A stretch of 64,000 nt of DNA, from NCBI RefSeq assembly GCF_002090075.1, contig NZ_BBRI01000004.1, positions 62,001 to 126,000 of the forward strand, given 5' to 3'. The notes beneath the pieces were generated by a model, which saw nothing but the letters and a program-made list of their open reading frames with translations, had not been told where the DNA came from and searched no databases. The stretch is from Demequina sp. NBRC 110052 (GTDB taxonomy: Bacteria; Actinomycetota; Actinomycetes; Actinomycetales; Demequinaceae). The position numbers were made by a program, and so were the translations under genes. Below are positions 1 to 7,625 of the stretch, piece after piece (the stretch's first letter is position 1; every line of letters starts with the position of its first letter).

Positions 1-1
1 C

Positions 2-652
2 GCTGACGTGTGGGCGTCGCCCGCCGCCTCGGCCGTGTACGGCGACTCGTGGCTGCGCCAGATGCAGCGGCTCGCGACCAGCCGCATCCACCTCAACGAC
101 CCCGCACCCCTGCGCACCCTCATCGCAGACATGGTGGGCGGCACGACCACGTTCGCCGACCTGCGGGTGCCGCTCGCGGTGTGCGCCGCCAGCATCGAGG
201 GCGCGGCCGAGCGGTGGTTCGACTCCGGGCCCGTGGTCGAGGCGGTGCTCGCCTCCGCCTCCGTCCCCGCTGCACTGCCTCCCACGCTGATCGACGGCGA
301 ACACTTCGTGGACGGCGGCATCGTCAACTCGATCCCACTCGGAGAGGCGATCGCGCGCGGCGCCACCGAGGTGTACGTCCTCCAGGTGGGGCGCATCGAG
401 GAGCCCCTCACGGCGCCGACCAAGCCGTCCGAGGTGGCGCGCGTCGCCTTCGAGATCTCGCGCCGCCACCGCTTCGCGCGCGAGCTGTCCCAGGTTCCCG
501 AGGGAGTCGACGTCCACGTGCTGCCCTACGGAGGGCCGCAGCCGGACGACGCCAGCCTCGCCTCGTACCGCAAGATGGACGCCACTCACGCGCGCATCGC
601 GGCGGCGTACGAGGCGTCCGCCGCGTACCTCGCCCTCAAGGGAGACGCGTGA
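2..652 (+). CDS. Patatin-like phospholipase, 3' part (5' end outside window)
   Basis: The frame is open from the left edge of the window, so this is the C-terminal part of a gene beginning upstream. The visible 216 or so residues hold the patatin second-half signature: a DGGIVNSIPL segment near residue 100, whose Asp is the catalytic-dyad Asp of the family, followed by an alternating beta/alpha stretch. The nucleophile motif GxSxG must lie before the window and cannot be checked. Family members are serine acyl hydrolases acting on phospholipids or other lipids. The stop overlaps the GTG start of the next gene (GTGA), so the two are probably translated together and both work on lipid acyl groups. 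The substrate is unknown. Confidence 0.85.
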   Translation, partial: ADVWASPAASAVYGDSWLRQMQRLATSRIHLNDPAPLRTLIADMVGGTTTFADLRVPLAVCAASIEGAAERWFDSGPVVEAVLASASVPAALPPTLIDGEHFVDGGIVNSIPLGEAIARGATEVYVLQVGRIEEPLTAPTKPSEVARVAFEISRRHRFARELSQVPEGVDVHVLPYGGPQPDDASLASYRKMDATHARIAAAYEASAAYLALKGDA

Positions 653-2193
653 AGAGCCTGAGACTGCCGCCCGTGTGGGTGCGCCGCGTCGTGATCGCCC
701 CGCTGGTCGTGCTGCTCGCGGTCGCAGGCGTCCCGGTGGTGGTGCTGCTCGCGGCCTTCGTCGCGGGCGTCGTGAGCTGGGCGCTCCCGGGGCGGCTGCG
801 CCTGACCCGCGTGCTGTTCATGGGCGTCTTCTACCTGATGTGGGACGCGTTCGCGCTCGTGGCGCTGTTCGCGCTGTGGGTCGCATCCGGCTTCGGCCTG
901 CTCCTCAAGCGCCCCGCGTTCCAGGAGGCGCACTACACGCTCACCAGCAGGCTCATGGCGATCCTGTTCTGGCAGATCCGCTGGACGCTCCGCCTGGACA
1001 TCGTGCACGTGGACGCCGACCTTGACAGCGCCGCGCGCGGTCTGCCGATCATCGTCGTGAGCCGCCATGCCGGCCCCGGAGACTCCTTCGTCATCGTGGA
1101 GGCACTTCTCAACCGCTTCTCGCGCGATCCCATGATCGTCCTCAAGGACACGCTGCAGTGGGATCCCGCGATCGACGTGCTGCTGCACCGCATCCCGTCG
1201 CGCTTCGTCACCCCCCGACGCCACCGTCGGGCAGGCGCCCCCGGGGGCGCGGAGGCCGTGGGCCAGCTCGCCGCCGGGATGGATGACGACGACGCGGTGC
1301 TCATCTTCCCCGAGGGCGCCAACGCGACGCCGCGTCGGCGCGAGGCGCGCATCGCCGCGCTGCGCGACGCCGGGCACGAGGCGCTCGCGGAACGGGCAGC
1401 GGCGATGCCCCACGTGATGCCGCCGCACGTGGGCGGCGTCATGGCCGCGATGGAGGCGTGCCCGCAGGCAGCCGTGGTCGTCGTCGCGCACACAGGCCTC
1501 GAGGACCTCTCCTCCGTGCGCGACGTGTGGCGCGCTCTGCCGGTCGACAAGCGCATCACCATGAAGGGCTGGACCGCGATGCCGAACGAGATCCCGGCGG
1601 ACGCGGAGGCGCGCACTGAGTGGCTCTTCGACTGGTGGGAGACAGTGGACCGCTGGATCGACAGCAAAGACGTGGAGGTCTCGCGAGCGGCCTCCGAAGG
1701 AAGGATGGTGGCTCACCGGATGAAGCTCCTCGACAGGCAGGCACGCATCGACTGGGCGCTCGTGGGCGCGCAGGCGTTGCTGTTCCTGGGCATCGGGTTC
1801 TGGCCGCCCTCGTGGAGCCCCGACACCGCGTCGGCGCCGCTGCCTGGGCTCGCCGTGGTGCTGCTCGGCTCGGTCGGGCTGGTGCTGTCCGGATATCACC
1901 TGGGGCGTGCCCTCACACCGCTGCCGACGCCCAACGGCACCGGCCTCGTCGCGAGGGGCCTGTACCGGTGGATGCGCCATCCCGTGTACACGGCTGTCGT
2001 CGTGATTTGCCTGGGCGTGGCGATCGCGCGCGGGGAGGTCGTCGTATGGGGCCTCGTCGCAGTGCTCGCGGTATTCTTCGAGTCCAAGACCAGGCTTGAG
2101 GAGCGCTACCTTCTCGCGGAGTATGAGGGATATGCGGAGTATGCGTCGCGCACCGGGAAGTTCGTGCCGTGGCTGGGACGACGCCGCCCGTGA
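649..2193 (+). CDS. PlsC-like acyltransferase fused to an isoprenylcysteine/PEMT-type methyltransferase domain
   Basis: A 514-residue membrane protein starting at a GTG that overlaps the previous stop. After N-terminal membrane segments (roughly residues 10-90), the first half has lysophosphatidate-acyltransferase motifs: HAGPGD (HX4D) and FPEGAN. The second half (after about residue 350) has several hydrophobic segments, the RHPVYT motif and a C-terminal E-R-Y...Y...Y...R...FVPWL pattern typical of isoprenylcysteine carboxyl methyltransferase/PEMT proteins. There is no stop between the halves. An internal ATG at 1705, preceded by a purine-rich AAGGAAGG, could additionally start the second half. 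This suggests membrane lipid acylation plus methylation in one polypeptide; the order of reactions and the substrate are inference. Confidence 0.75.
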   Translation: MKSLRLPPVWVRRVVIAPLVVLLAVAGVPVVVLLAAFVAGVVSWALPGRLRLTRVLFMGVFYLMWDAFALVALFALWVASGFGLLLKRPAFQEAHYTLTSRLMAILFWQIRWTLRLDIVHVDADLDSAARGLPIIVVSRHAGPGDSFVIVEALLNRFSRDPMIVLKDTLQWDPAIDVLLHRIPSRFVTPRRHRRAGAPGGAEAVGQLAAGMDDDDAVLIFPEGANATPRRREARIAALRDAGHEALAERAAAMPHVMPPHVGGVMAAMEACPQAAVVVVAHTGLEDLSSVRDVWRALPVDKRITMKGWTAMPNEIPADAEARTEWLFDWWETVDRWIDSKDVEVSRAASEGRMVAHRMKLLDRQARIDWALVGAQALLFLGIGFWPPSWSPDTASAPLPGLAVVLLGSVGLVLSGYHLGRALTPLPTPNGTGLVARGLYRWMRHPVYTAVVVICLGVAIARGEVVVWGLVAVLAVFFESKTRLEERYLLAEYEGYAEYASRTGKFVPWLGRRRP

Positions 2194-2285
2194 CGCGTCC
2201 ACCATTCCCGGCGCTGGCCGGACCTGGACGATCGCACCTGGAAAGGGCCGCTATGCGACGTTCTCAACTCTTCAATCTCGCCATC

Positions 2286-2291
2286 TAGAAT
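2286..2291 (+). promoter_or_regulatory. -10 element TAGAAT, leaderless promoter for the ArsR-type gene
   Basis: TAGAAT lies 6 nt before the ATG at 2298 in a locally AT-rich patch. That spacing places transcription initiation at or next to the start codon, and no Shine-Dalgarno sequence is present. The same arrangement recurs at several other genes in this window. Confidence 0.5.
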
Positions 2292-2297
2292 AGACAG

Positions 2298-2846
2298 ATG
2301 ACAGCTCGACGCATCCAGACTCTGCTCCATCCCGTCCGCATGCGCGTCGTGCTCGCGCTCTCGCAGGAAGAGCTCAGCGTCAAGCAGCTCGCGAGGCTGC
2401 TCGACGACGTTCCTCAGGCCTCCCTCTACCGCGCGGTCACCGAACTTCACGAGGCGGGCCTCATCACCGTCATGCGCGAGGAGCGCCGCGGCGGCGCCAC
2501 CGAGCGCTTCTTCCGCGCCGAGCGCGGCGAGGACCTGCTGTCGCGCCAGGACATCGGCGCCCTGAGCGGGCCCGAGTTCGTCGCCGGAATCGAGGCGTAC
2601 AGCCGCATGCTCGCGCAGGACGCGACGCGCTACATCACGTCCGAGGGCGCGAGCTGGGTGGATGACTTCACGATCGTCAGCCGTGAGGTGGCGCATCTCA
2701 CCGACGAGGAGCGTGAGGAGATCGAGGGTCAGCTGCGCAGCATCATCGAGCGCGTGCAGGCCTCGCGCCCCCGGCCCGGCACCACGGCCACCGTGCTCAA
2801 CATCACGGCGTTCCCGCACACGGTGAAAGCGGAGGACGGGGCCTAG
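2298..2846 (+). CDS. ArsR-type winged-helix transcriptional regulator
   Basis: 182 residues. The N-terminal 80 form a winged helix: a helix-turn-helix with SVKQLARLL and QASLYRAVTELHEAGLI as recognition region, then a beta wing (TVMREERRGGATERFFRA). This matches the ArsR/HTH_20 superfamily. The remaining 100 residues are charged and helical and probably dimerise or bind an effector. No metal-binding Cys cluster is visible, so metal sensing is not supported. The stop TAG shares the palindrome CTAG with the convergent VOC gene. The neighbours do not identify a regulated pathway. Confidence 0.75.
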   Translation: MTARRIQTLLHPVRMRVVLALSQEELSVKQLARLLDDVPQASLYRAVTELHEAGLITVMREERRGGATERFFRAERGEDLLSRQDIGALSGPEFVAGIEAYSRMLAQDATRYITSEGASWVDDFTIVSREVAHLTDEEREEIEGQLRSIIERVQASRPRPGTTATVLNITAFPHTVKAEDGA

Positions 2847-3247
2847 GCAGGCAGGTCCGTCAGCCGCGCCTCGGTGAAGCACACCCAGTTCTTCGCCGGA
2901 TCGCGCACCCACGCCGAGGGCGGCATGCCCTCGACCCCGCGTGCCACGCCGGTCTCGTCCGTCCATTCGAGAGGCTCGGGCTTGATCCCTGCGGCATCGA
3001 GCGCGGCGACCGTCGCGTCGATGTCATCCACGAGCAGCGTGAGCGCCGTGTGCTTGGCAGGCTCGTGGTCGTCCTTCAGGTAGATGAACGCCGTGCTGTC
3101 GTGCGCGAGCGCCAGTGCGATAGCGTCCTCGACGCCGATCGTGTCAGGGCCAAGAACCTTGAGGCCCAGCTTGGTGCCGTAGAAGTCGATCGCGTCATCG
3201 ATCGAGTCCGTCGAGAACGTCGCGACGGCGGTGGCAGTGATGGTCAT
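2843..3247 (-). CDS. VOC (glyoxalase/bleomycin-resistance) family protein
   Basis: 134 residues with the paired beta-alpha-beta-beta-beta modules of the vicinal-oxygen-chelate fold: TFSTDSIDDAIDFYGTKLGL opens module one and LTLLVDDIDATVAALDAAGI opens module two. It ends with an aromatic FTEA strand. An AAAGGAG ribosome site lies about 10 nt before the ATG. Family members include metal-dependent lyases, dioxygenases and drug-binding proteins; the usual His/Glu metal ligands are not clear here, so the activity is unknown. Its 3' end overlaps the convergent regulator gene by 4 bp. Confidence 0.8.
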   Translation of the reverse strand: MTITATAVATFSTDSIDDAIDFYGTKLGLKVLGPDTIGVEDAIALALAHDSTAFIYLKDDHEPAKHTALTLLVDDIDATVAALDAAGIKPEPLEWTDETGVARGVEGMPPSAWVRDPAKNWVCFTEARLTDLPA

Positions 3248-3333
3248 GGCGGGGGCTCCTTTGCGGTCGTGGCGCCGTCCGGCGCCGGCCCCCGCGGAGC
3301 CGGGCGGTGTCGTCTCCAGTGTGCGTCAGGCAT

Positions 3334-3383
3334 GCCCGACGCGCTCGCTGAGACGGTGCACCCGCCCGGCCCTCGCGTCGGGC
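3334..3383. repeat. Inverted pair GCCCGACGC / GCGTCGGGC (copy 1)
   Basis: Two perfect 9-bp complementary arms at 3334-3342 and 3375-3383 enclose 32 bp in the gap between the VOC gene and the DUF885 gene. The right arm starts just beyond the DUF885 stop codon. A role as terminator or protein-binding repeat is inference; there is no clear T run. Confidence 0.6.
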
Positions 3384-3384
3384 G

Positions 3385-5022
3385 TCAGGAACCCAGCACC
3401 TGCGCGCGCAGCGTCGTCAGGGGGACCGCGCCGTGGCGCAGAACCTTGTCGTGGAAGTCGCGGATGTCGAAGTCCGCCGCCTTCTCTGCCTCCGCGCGAA
3501 TGTCGAGGATCTCGAGCCGGCCCACCATGTACGACAGCGCCTGGCCTGGCATGCCGACGTAGCGGTCGACCTCCTGCTCCACGTGGGCACGGTCGATCGG
3601 GGAGTGGTCGCACATGTACTGGATGGCCTGCTCGCGGCTCCAGCCGAGCGCGTGGATGCCGGTGTCCAGCACCAGGCGGCCGGCGCGCAGCGAGTCGTGG
3701 CTCAGCATGCCCACGCGCGACAGTTCCGAGGAGTACATGCCCATCTCGTCCGACAGGCGCTCGGTGTACAGGCCCCAGCCCTCGATGTAGGCAGTGTTGT
3801 GGAACTCGCGCTGCACCTTGTGCAGGTCGGTGCTCTCCGCGGCGAGCGCGATCTGCAGGTGGTGGCCCGGGATCGCCTCGTGGAACGTGAGGGCTTCGAG
3901 CTCGTAGCTCGACCACGCCGAGGGGTTCGAGGTCTTGACGAAGAACGCGGCGGGCTTGCCCGTCTCGGGGTCGGGTGCGCTGTAGTAGCCCATCGCGCCG
4001 AAGTCGGTCGCGTTGGCCGAGCACTTCGAGTCGGGGAGGTTCGTGAACCACTCCGGCGCGGCCGCCTCGGCCTTCGCCAGCGCGGCGCGCGCGTCGGTGA
4101 TGATCGCCTCCGCCGAGGTGTACTTGAGGCTCTCGTCCTCGCGCAGACGCCGGTAGATCTCCTGGATGTCGTCGGTGCCCAGCAGCGGGCCCGCGATCGC
4201 GCGGTACTCGTCCTCGAGCTTCGCGATCTGGTCGAGGCCCAGCTGGTGGACCTCCTCGGGGGTCTTGTCGAGCAACAGGTGCGACCACATCTTGTCGCGG
4301 TACACGTCGAGGCCGCCCGGCAGGTGCACCAGGCCCGGCTTCTCGTCCGGCATGCCGCGCTCAGCGAGCGTGAGCAGACGCGTGCGGAACTCGGCCAGGC
4401 CGGGGCGCACCACGGAGCGCAGCGCCTCGTCTCGCTCGGCGCGCCACGCCTTCTGGGTGGCCTCGTCGAGCTCGGTGGGCGGCGCCTGCTGGGCGAGCCT
4501 CTCGTCCGGGCCCGACGGCGTGGCCAGGTAGGACTCGACCGACGCGGCGGTCTCCTTGAGATGGCGTGCGAGAGCGACGCGGCCCTCGCCCGCGGCGGCC
4601 TCGGCGACGTCCATGAGCTGCTCGAGCATCGCCGGCATCGCGCGGAGCTTCGCAATGTAGTCCGCGCCGTGCTGCGCCGTCGTCAGTGGGAACGAGACGC
4701 CGAACGAGAGGATCATCTCCCACGCGCCCATGCGCGGGTTCAGCATGAACAGCTCCGGCTGCCAGGCGCCGCCGCGCACCTCGGAGCGCGCTGTCGTGGC
4801 GATCACGTCACGCAGCGCGCGCTCGCCCTCGCCGTCGATCTCGATGGCCTCCGCCTCCTCGGCGAACTCCAGGAAGCGGGCGTCGAGCGCGGCGCGCGCC
4901 TCGGGCGAGAAGTCGTCCCAGTCCGCGAGGCGCTGGAGCTTGCCATTCCACAGCAGCGCGATGGGGCTCGCGGCCATGGCGAAGTCGTAGAAGTCATCGG
5001 CGAGATCAGTCAGTTGCGTCAT
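3385..5022 (-). CDS. DUF885 family protein (putative zinc-dependent peptidase-like)
   Basis: 545 residues, mostly helical, with the family hallmark HEAIPGHHLQ near residue 381, a variant zinc-peptidase HExxH-like helix, and a downstream E-G-W-G-L-Y-T-E segment that supplies a further acidic residue in this family. There is no signal peptide, so it is probably cytoplasmic. The start is the ATG at 5022, giving the usual family beginning (TQLTDLADDFYDF). A TAGCGT hexamer 7 nt upstream and no Shine-Dalgarno suggest a leaderless message. Peptidase activity is inferred from the family motif. Confidence 0.85.
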   Translation of the reverse strand: MTQLTDLADDFYDFAMAASPIALLWNGKLQRLADWDDFSPEARAALDARFLEFAEEAEAIEIDGEGERALRDVIATTARSEVRGGAWQPELFMLNPRMGAWEMILSFGVSFPLTTAQHGADYIAKLRAMPAMLEQLMDVAEAAAGEGRVALARHLKETAASVESYLATPSGPDERLAQQAPPTELDEATQKAWRAERDEALRSVVRPGLAEFRTRLLTLAERGMPDEKPGLVHLPGGLDVYRDKMWSHLLLDKTPEEVHQLGLDQIAKLEDEYRAIAGPLLGTDDIQEIYRRLREDESLKYTSAEAIITDARAALAKAEAAAPEWFTNLPDSKCSANATDFGAMGYYSAPDPETGKPAAFFVKTSNPSAWSSYELEALTFHEAIPGHHLQIALAAESTDLHKVQREFHNTAYIEGWGLYTERLSDEMGMYSSELSRVGMLSHDSLRAGRLVLDTGIHALGWSREQAIQYMCDHSPIDRAHVEQEVDRYVGMPGQALSYMVGRLEILDIRAEAEKAADFDIRDFHDKVLRHGAVPLTTLRAQVLGS

Positions 5023-5029
5023 GGAAGCG

Positions 5030-5035
5030 ACGCTA
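5030..5035 (-). promoter_or_regulatory. -10 element TAGCGT, leaderless promoter for the DUF885 gene
   Basis: On the minus strand TAGCGT is followed by 7 nt and then the ATG at 5022. No ribosome-binding site is visible. Confidence 0.4.
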
Positions 5036-5101
5036 CCCCCGCACGCCCGGCTCCCGCCGCTTCGTGACACCGCGTGCCGCGTTCGGCCAGGGGCCGCGGT
5101 C

Positions 5102-6790
5102 CTAGCGCTCCTTGGGTGCGTGCGGGGGCGCAGGCGTGGGTGGCCTTGCTGCCTTGACCTTCTTGACCTGCTTTGCTTCCTTGGGAGCCTTGGCGGGCTT
5201 GGGCGCCTTCGGCATGCGCTTCGCGGTGAGCGTGCGCGCCTGCTTGCCCGCGTGGCGTGCGGCGTTCTGGCCTGCGAACCAGGCGGCGCCGATCGGGCGT
5301 CGGGCAGGCTGCGCCGCACGGCGCCGCCACTCGTCGCGACGCACCCGCAGCTCCTCGCGCCTCTCGAGCGCGAGGCGCACGCTGCGCGGCACGGCAAGGC
5401 GACCGAGCACCTTGGGATCGACAGTGCCGACCACGACCACCGCGACGAGGGTGAGACCCAGCGACACGAACGGCAGCATGCGTGCACCCCATTGCGACAC
5501 GACGAACGCGCCCAGCAGGGGACCGAGAGCGGCGCCCGAGTTCACCGTCACCATGTAGATGCTCGCGCCCACGTCCGTGCGCCACGGCGTGTGGCGCATG
5601 GCCCAGTTGAGCAGCGCAGCGACCAGCACCGCCCAGCCTGCGGAGACCACCACCTGGCCCAGGATCGCGCCCCACCGCTCGCCGGTCGCGAACAGGATCC
5701 ACGACAGGGTCACGCCGACGAGGCCCAGCCCCACGGTGTGCACAGGCCGCCGCGCCAGCACCGGACCGATCGCGAGCGTGCAGGCCACGCCCACAATGCC
5801 GCCGAGCGCGAACAGCACAGGTACGGAGGAGGTCCCCACCCCTGAGACGTCCACGTAGTACGTCACGATGTACGTCCACGTGGCGCTCATGCCGATCTGC
5901 ACGGCGAAGCCCACGGCGAGCACGCGGATGAACAGCGGCAGCGAAGGCAGGTCGCCTCGCGAATGCGGCGCAACGGTCTCAGGGAACGGAGGCTCGGGCT
6001 CGTCCTCGTCCGGCTCGGCGTCGACGATCTTCGGAGGGGGTCCCGGCAGCGCGAGCGCGAGCGCGATCGTCAGGATCACGCCGAGTCCCGCAAAGGCCCA
6101 GAACGGCGCCTGCCACCCGATCTGGTTGCCGGCGACCGTGATCAGCGGCGTGCCGATCACGCCGACCGCCGCACCTCCGACCATGATGCGCGTGACCGTC
6201 ATGCCCCGCAGGTGCGGCGCGAACAGGCTCGCCGCCGTGGGAGCGACGATGCCCCAGAACAGTGCGTGAGCCGCCGCGGACACCACTCGTCCCGCGGCGA
6301 GCTGCGCGAACGAGTCCGCGGTCGCGGCGATCGTGACGCCCACGGTCCACACTGCGAGGGTCGCGGTCAGGGTGGTGCGTGCAGCGAAGCGGCCCGTGAG
6401 CAGCGTCAGCGGCACGGTCGCGATCACCACGGTGAGGGCGAAAGCCGTGACCAGCAGCCCCACCTGCGTCACGGGCACGCTCAGGCCCGACGCGATGGCC
6501 GGGCTCAGCGCGACGATCGCCGCCTCGTTCACGCCGGTCGCGAACGTGGTGGCGGCGAGCACCCACAGTGCGGTCTTCGCGCGACGGCTCGAGAGCGTCA
6601 GCTCGGTGAGGGAGCGCTCCGCCGGATCGGTCTCCTCGATGACGATCGCTTCGGCGCTGCCGAGGATGGGGATCGTCGCGGTGGTTGGCTCGCCCTCGTG
6701 AGGATCGGCGTGTGCAGGCTCCACCGGCGCGTGCGAATCCAAGAGCTCCTCCAGGACGGGGAGCTCGAGGGTGCGGGTGGTGGGTGACAA
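5102..6790 (-). CDS. MFS efflux/uptake transporter with basic C-terminal tail
   Basis: About 562 residues. The chosen start is a TTG at 6790, because GGGAAGGAA lies 4 nt upstream and the frame has no ATG near the membrane domain. A 90-residue acidic N-terminal region precedes about 12 hydrophobic segments in the AraJ/drug-H+ antiporter arrangement, with a central loop rich in D, E and P. The last 60 or so residues are unusually rich in Lys, Ala and Pro and probably cytoplasmic. Substrate unknown; the fold resembles sugar or drug efflux carriers. Confidence 0.8.
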   Translation of the reverse strand: MSPTTRTLELPVLEELLDSHAPVEPAHADPHEGEPTTATIPILGSAEAIVIEETDPAERSLTELTLSSRRAKTALWVLAATTFATGVNEAAIVALSPAIASGLSVPVTQVGLLVTAFALTVVIATVPLTLLTGRFAARTTLTATLAVWTVGVTIAATADSFAQLAAGRVVSAAAHALFWGIVAPTAASLFAPHLRGMTVTRIMVGGAAVGVIGTPLITVAGNQIGWQAPFWAFAGLGVILTIALALALPGPPPKIVDAEPDEDEPEPPFPETVAPHSRGDLPSLPLFIRVLAVGFAVQIGMSATWTYIVTYYVDVSGVGTSSVPVLFALGGIVGVACTLAIGPVLARRPVHTVGLGLVGVTLSWILFATGERWGAILGQVVVSAGWAVLVAALLNWAMRHTPWRTDVGASIYMVTVNSGAALGPLLGAFVVSQWGARMLPFVSLGLTLVAVVVVGTVDPKVLGRLAVPRSVRLALERREELRVRRDEWRRRAAQPARRPIGAAWFAGQNAARHAGKQARTLTAKRMPKAPKPAKAPKEAKQVKKVKAARPPTPAPPHAPKER

Positions 6791-7344
6791 CGCGTTCCTT
6801 CCCGGGTGTGGCAGGTGCTGGTACGGATCAGTGTGGGGGCATGCGGCGGCGCCCGCATCTGCAGGTCGGGTCACATGGGGATGTGCGCCGCACGCCGGGG
6901 AGCCGGGTCCCTCGGAATGATCAACGACGCAGGTCAGCGTATGTTTCCGAGCCTCCACGCGTCGAACCGCGTCGGCGTGTCGCAGCGGACACGCCGGGGT
7001 CCTTGCGAGGCCTTGACGAGGGGTCGAGAGGCGCTTGACGTCGCGTCCTGGCCGCGGTTCCCGCAGGGAGGTCCGAGACGGTGCCGCGGACACTCTCTGA
7101 CGTGGGTCGGTCACCTGGCCCGGCAGGCTCGTGGGACGCGCCGAGCTGGCTCGCGCCGTGTGTCCGAAGGGGCCGCCGAGTATGCGGTCCACGGCGCCCG
7201 CCGACCGTGACGCACGCACCTTGCGCTGCACACGGCGTGTCGCCGGGGCTGAGCGGCCCGACACGCCGCATGCAGCGCGAACTGCGTGCGGGAGCGGTGG
7301 GGCGCTCGAGCAGGTGGAGGTGGCCTCCTCCGGGGGCGGTGCCG
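6791..7344. other. Non-coding stretch upstream of the ileS leader
   Basis: About 550 bp between the divergent MFS and ileS transcripts. Short open frames exist on both strands, but none has a ribosome site or a recognisable protein. Two TTGACG hexamers occur near 7013 and 7043. I see no further convincing feature. Confidence 0.5.
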
Positions 7345-7617
7345 TAGACTCTGGCACCAACAGCGTCGACCCGGCCATCACCGGCGAGCTTGCGGAAGAA
7401 ACCCGGCCCCAGCGTCGGGCGGTAGAACCGCACGGGCAGCCCGTCACAGCGTCCGTCCCGTGGCTGCGGGGCATGAGCGGCCGTGATCCGCCTGCGAGGC
7501 AGGGGAGAGCGGCAAGCGAGGTGGTACCGCGCGTGCCCCCGGTGAAGGCCGGCGGCGAGCGTCCTCGCAGGAGACCAGCATCACGGTCCCCGAGTCGACG
7601 CACCACCAGCAGAAGGA
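7345..7617 (+). promoter_or_regulatory. T-box riboswitch (isoleucine), translational type, for ileS
   Basis: The T-box core AGGTGGTACCGCG is at 7519-7531. Its UGGU is complementary to the ACCA end of tRNA-Ile. The candidate specifier ATC (Ile) is at 7377-7379, followed by ACCGGCGAGCTT, resembling the ultra-short stem I leaders described for actinobacterial ileS. A GGTAGAACCG segment at 7421-7430 is also typical. The ribosome site AGAAGGA (7611-7617) lies downstream, fitting control of translation rather than termination, since no terminator is visible. TAGACT at 7345-7350 is a plausible -10. Confidence 0.88.
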
Positions 7618-7625
7618 ATACAGGC

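Noticed and set aside
10-648. Extension of the acyltransferase-methyltransferase frame upstream of 649
   Set aside because: That region is coding in another frame for the patatin domain; the translated extension is Arg-rich and meaningless.
5102-5300. Basic Lys/Ala/Pro tail of the MFS protein as a separate small gene
   Set aside because: It is in frame with the transporter and has no own start signal.
7412-7420. GCGTCGGGC in the ileS leader as another member of the junction repeat
   Set aside because: It is part of the structured T-box RNA, so its presence is explained without the repeat.
7131-7625. Longer ileS start upstream of 7626
   Set aside because: The extension runs through the T-box RNA; the ATG at 7626 has a proper ribosome site.
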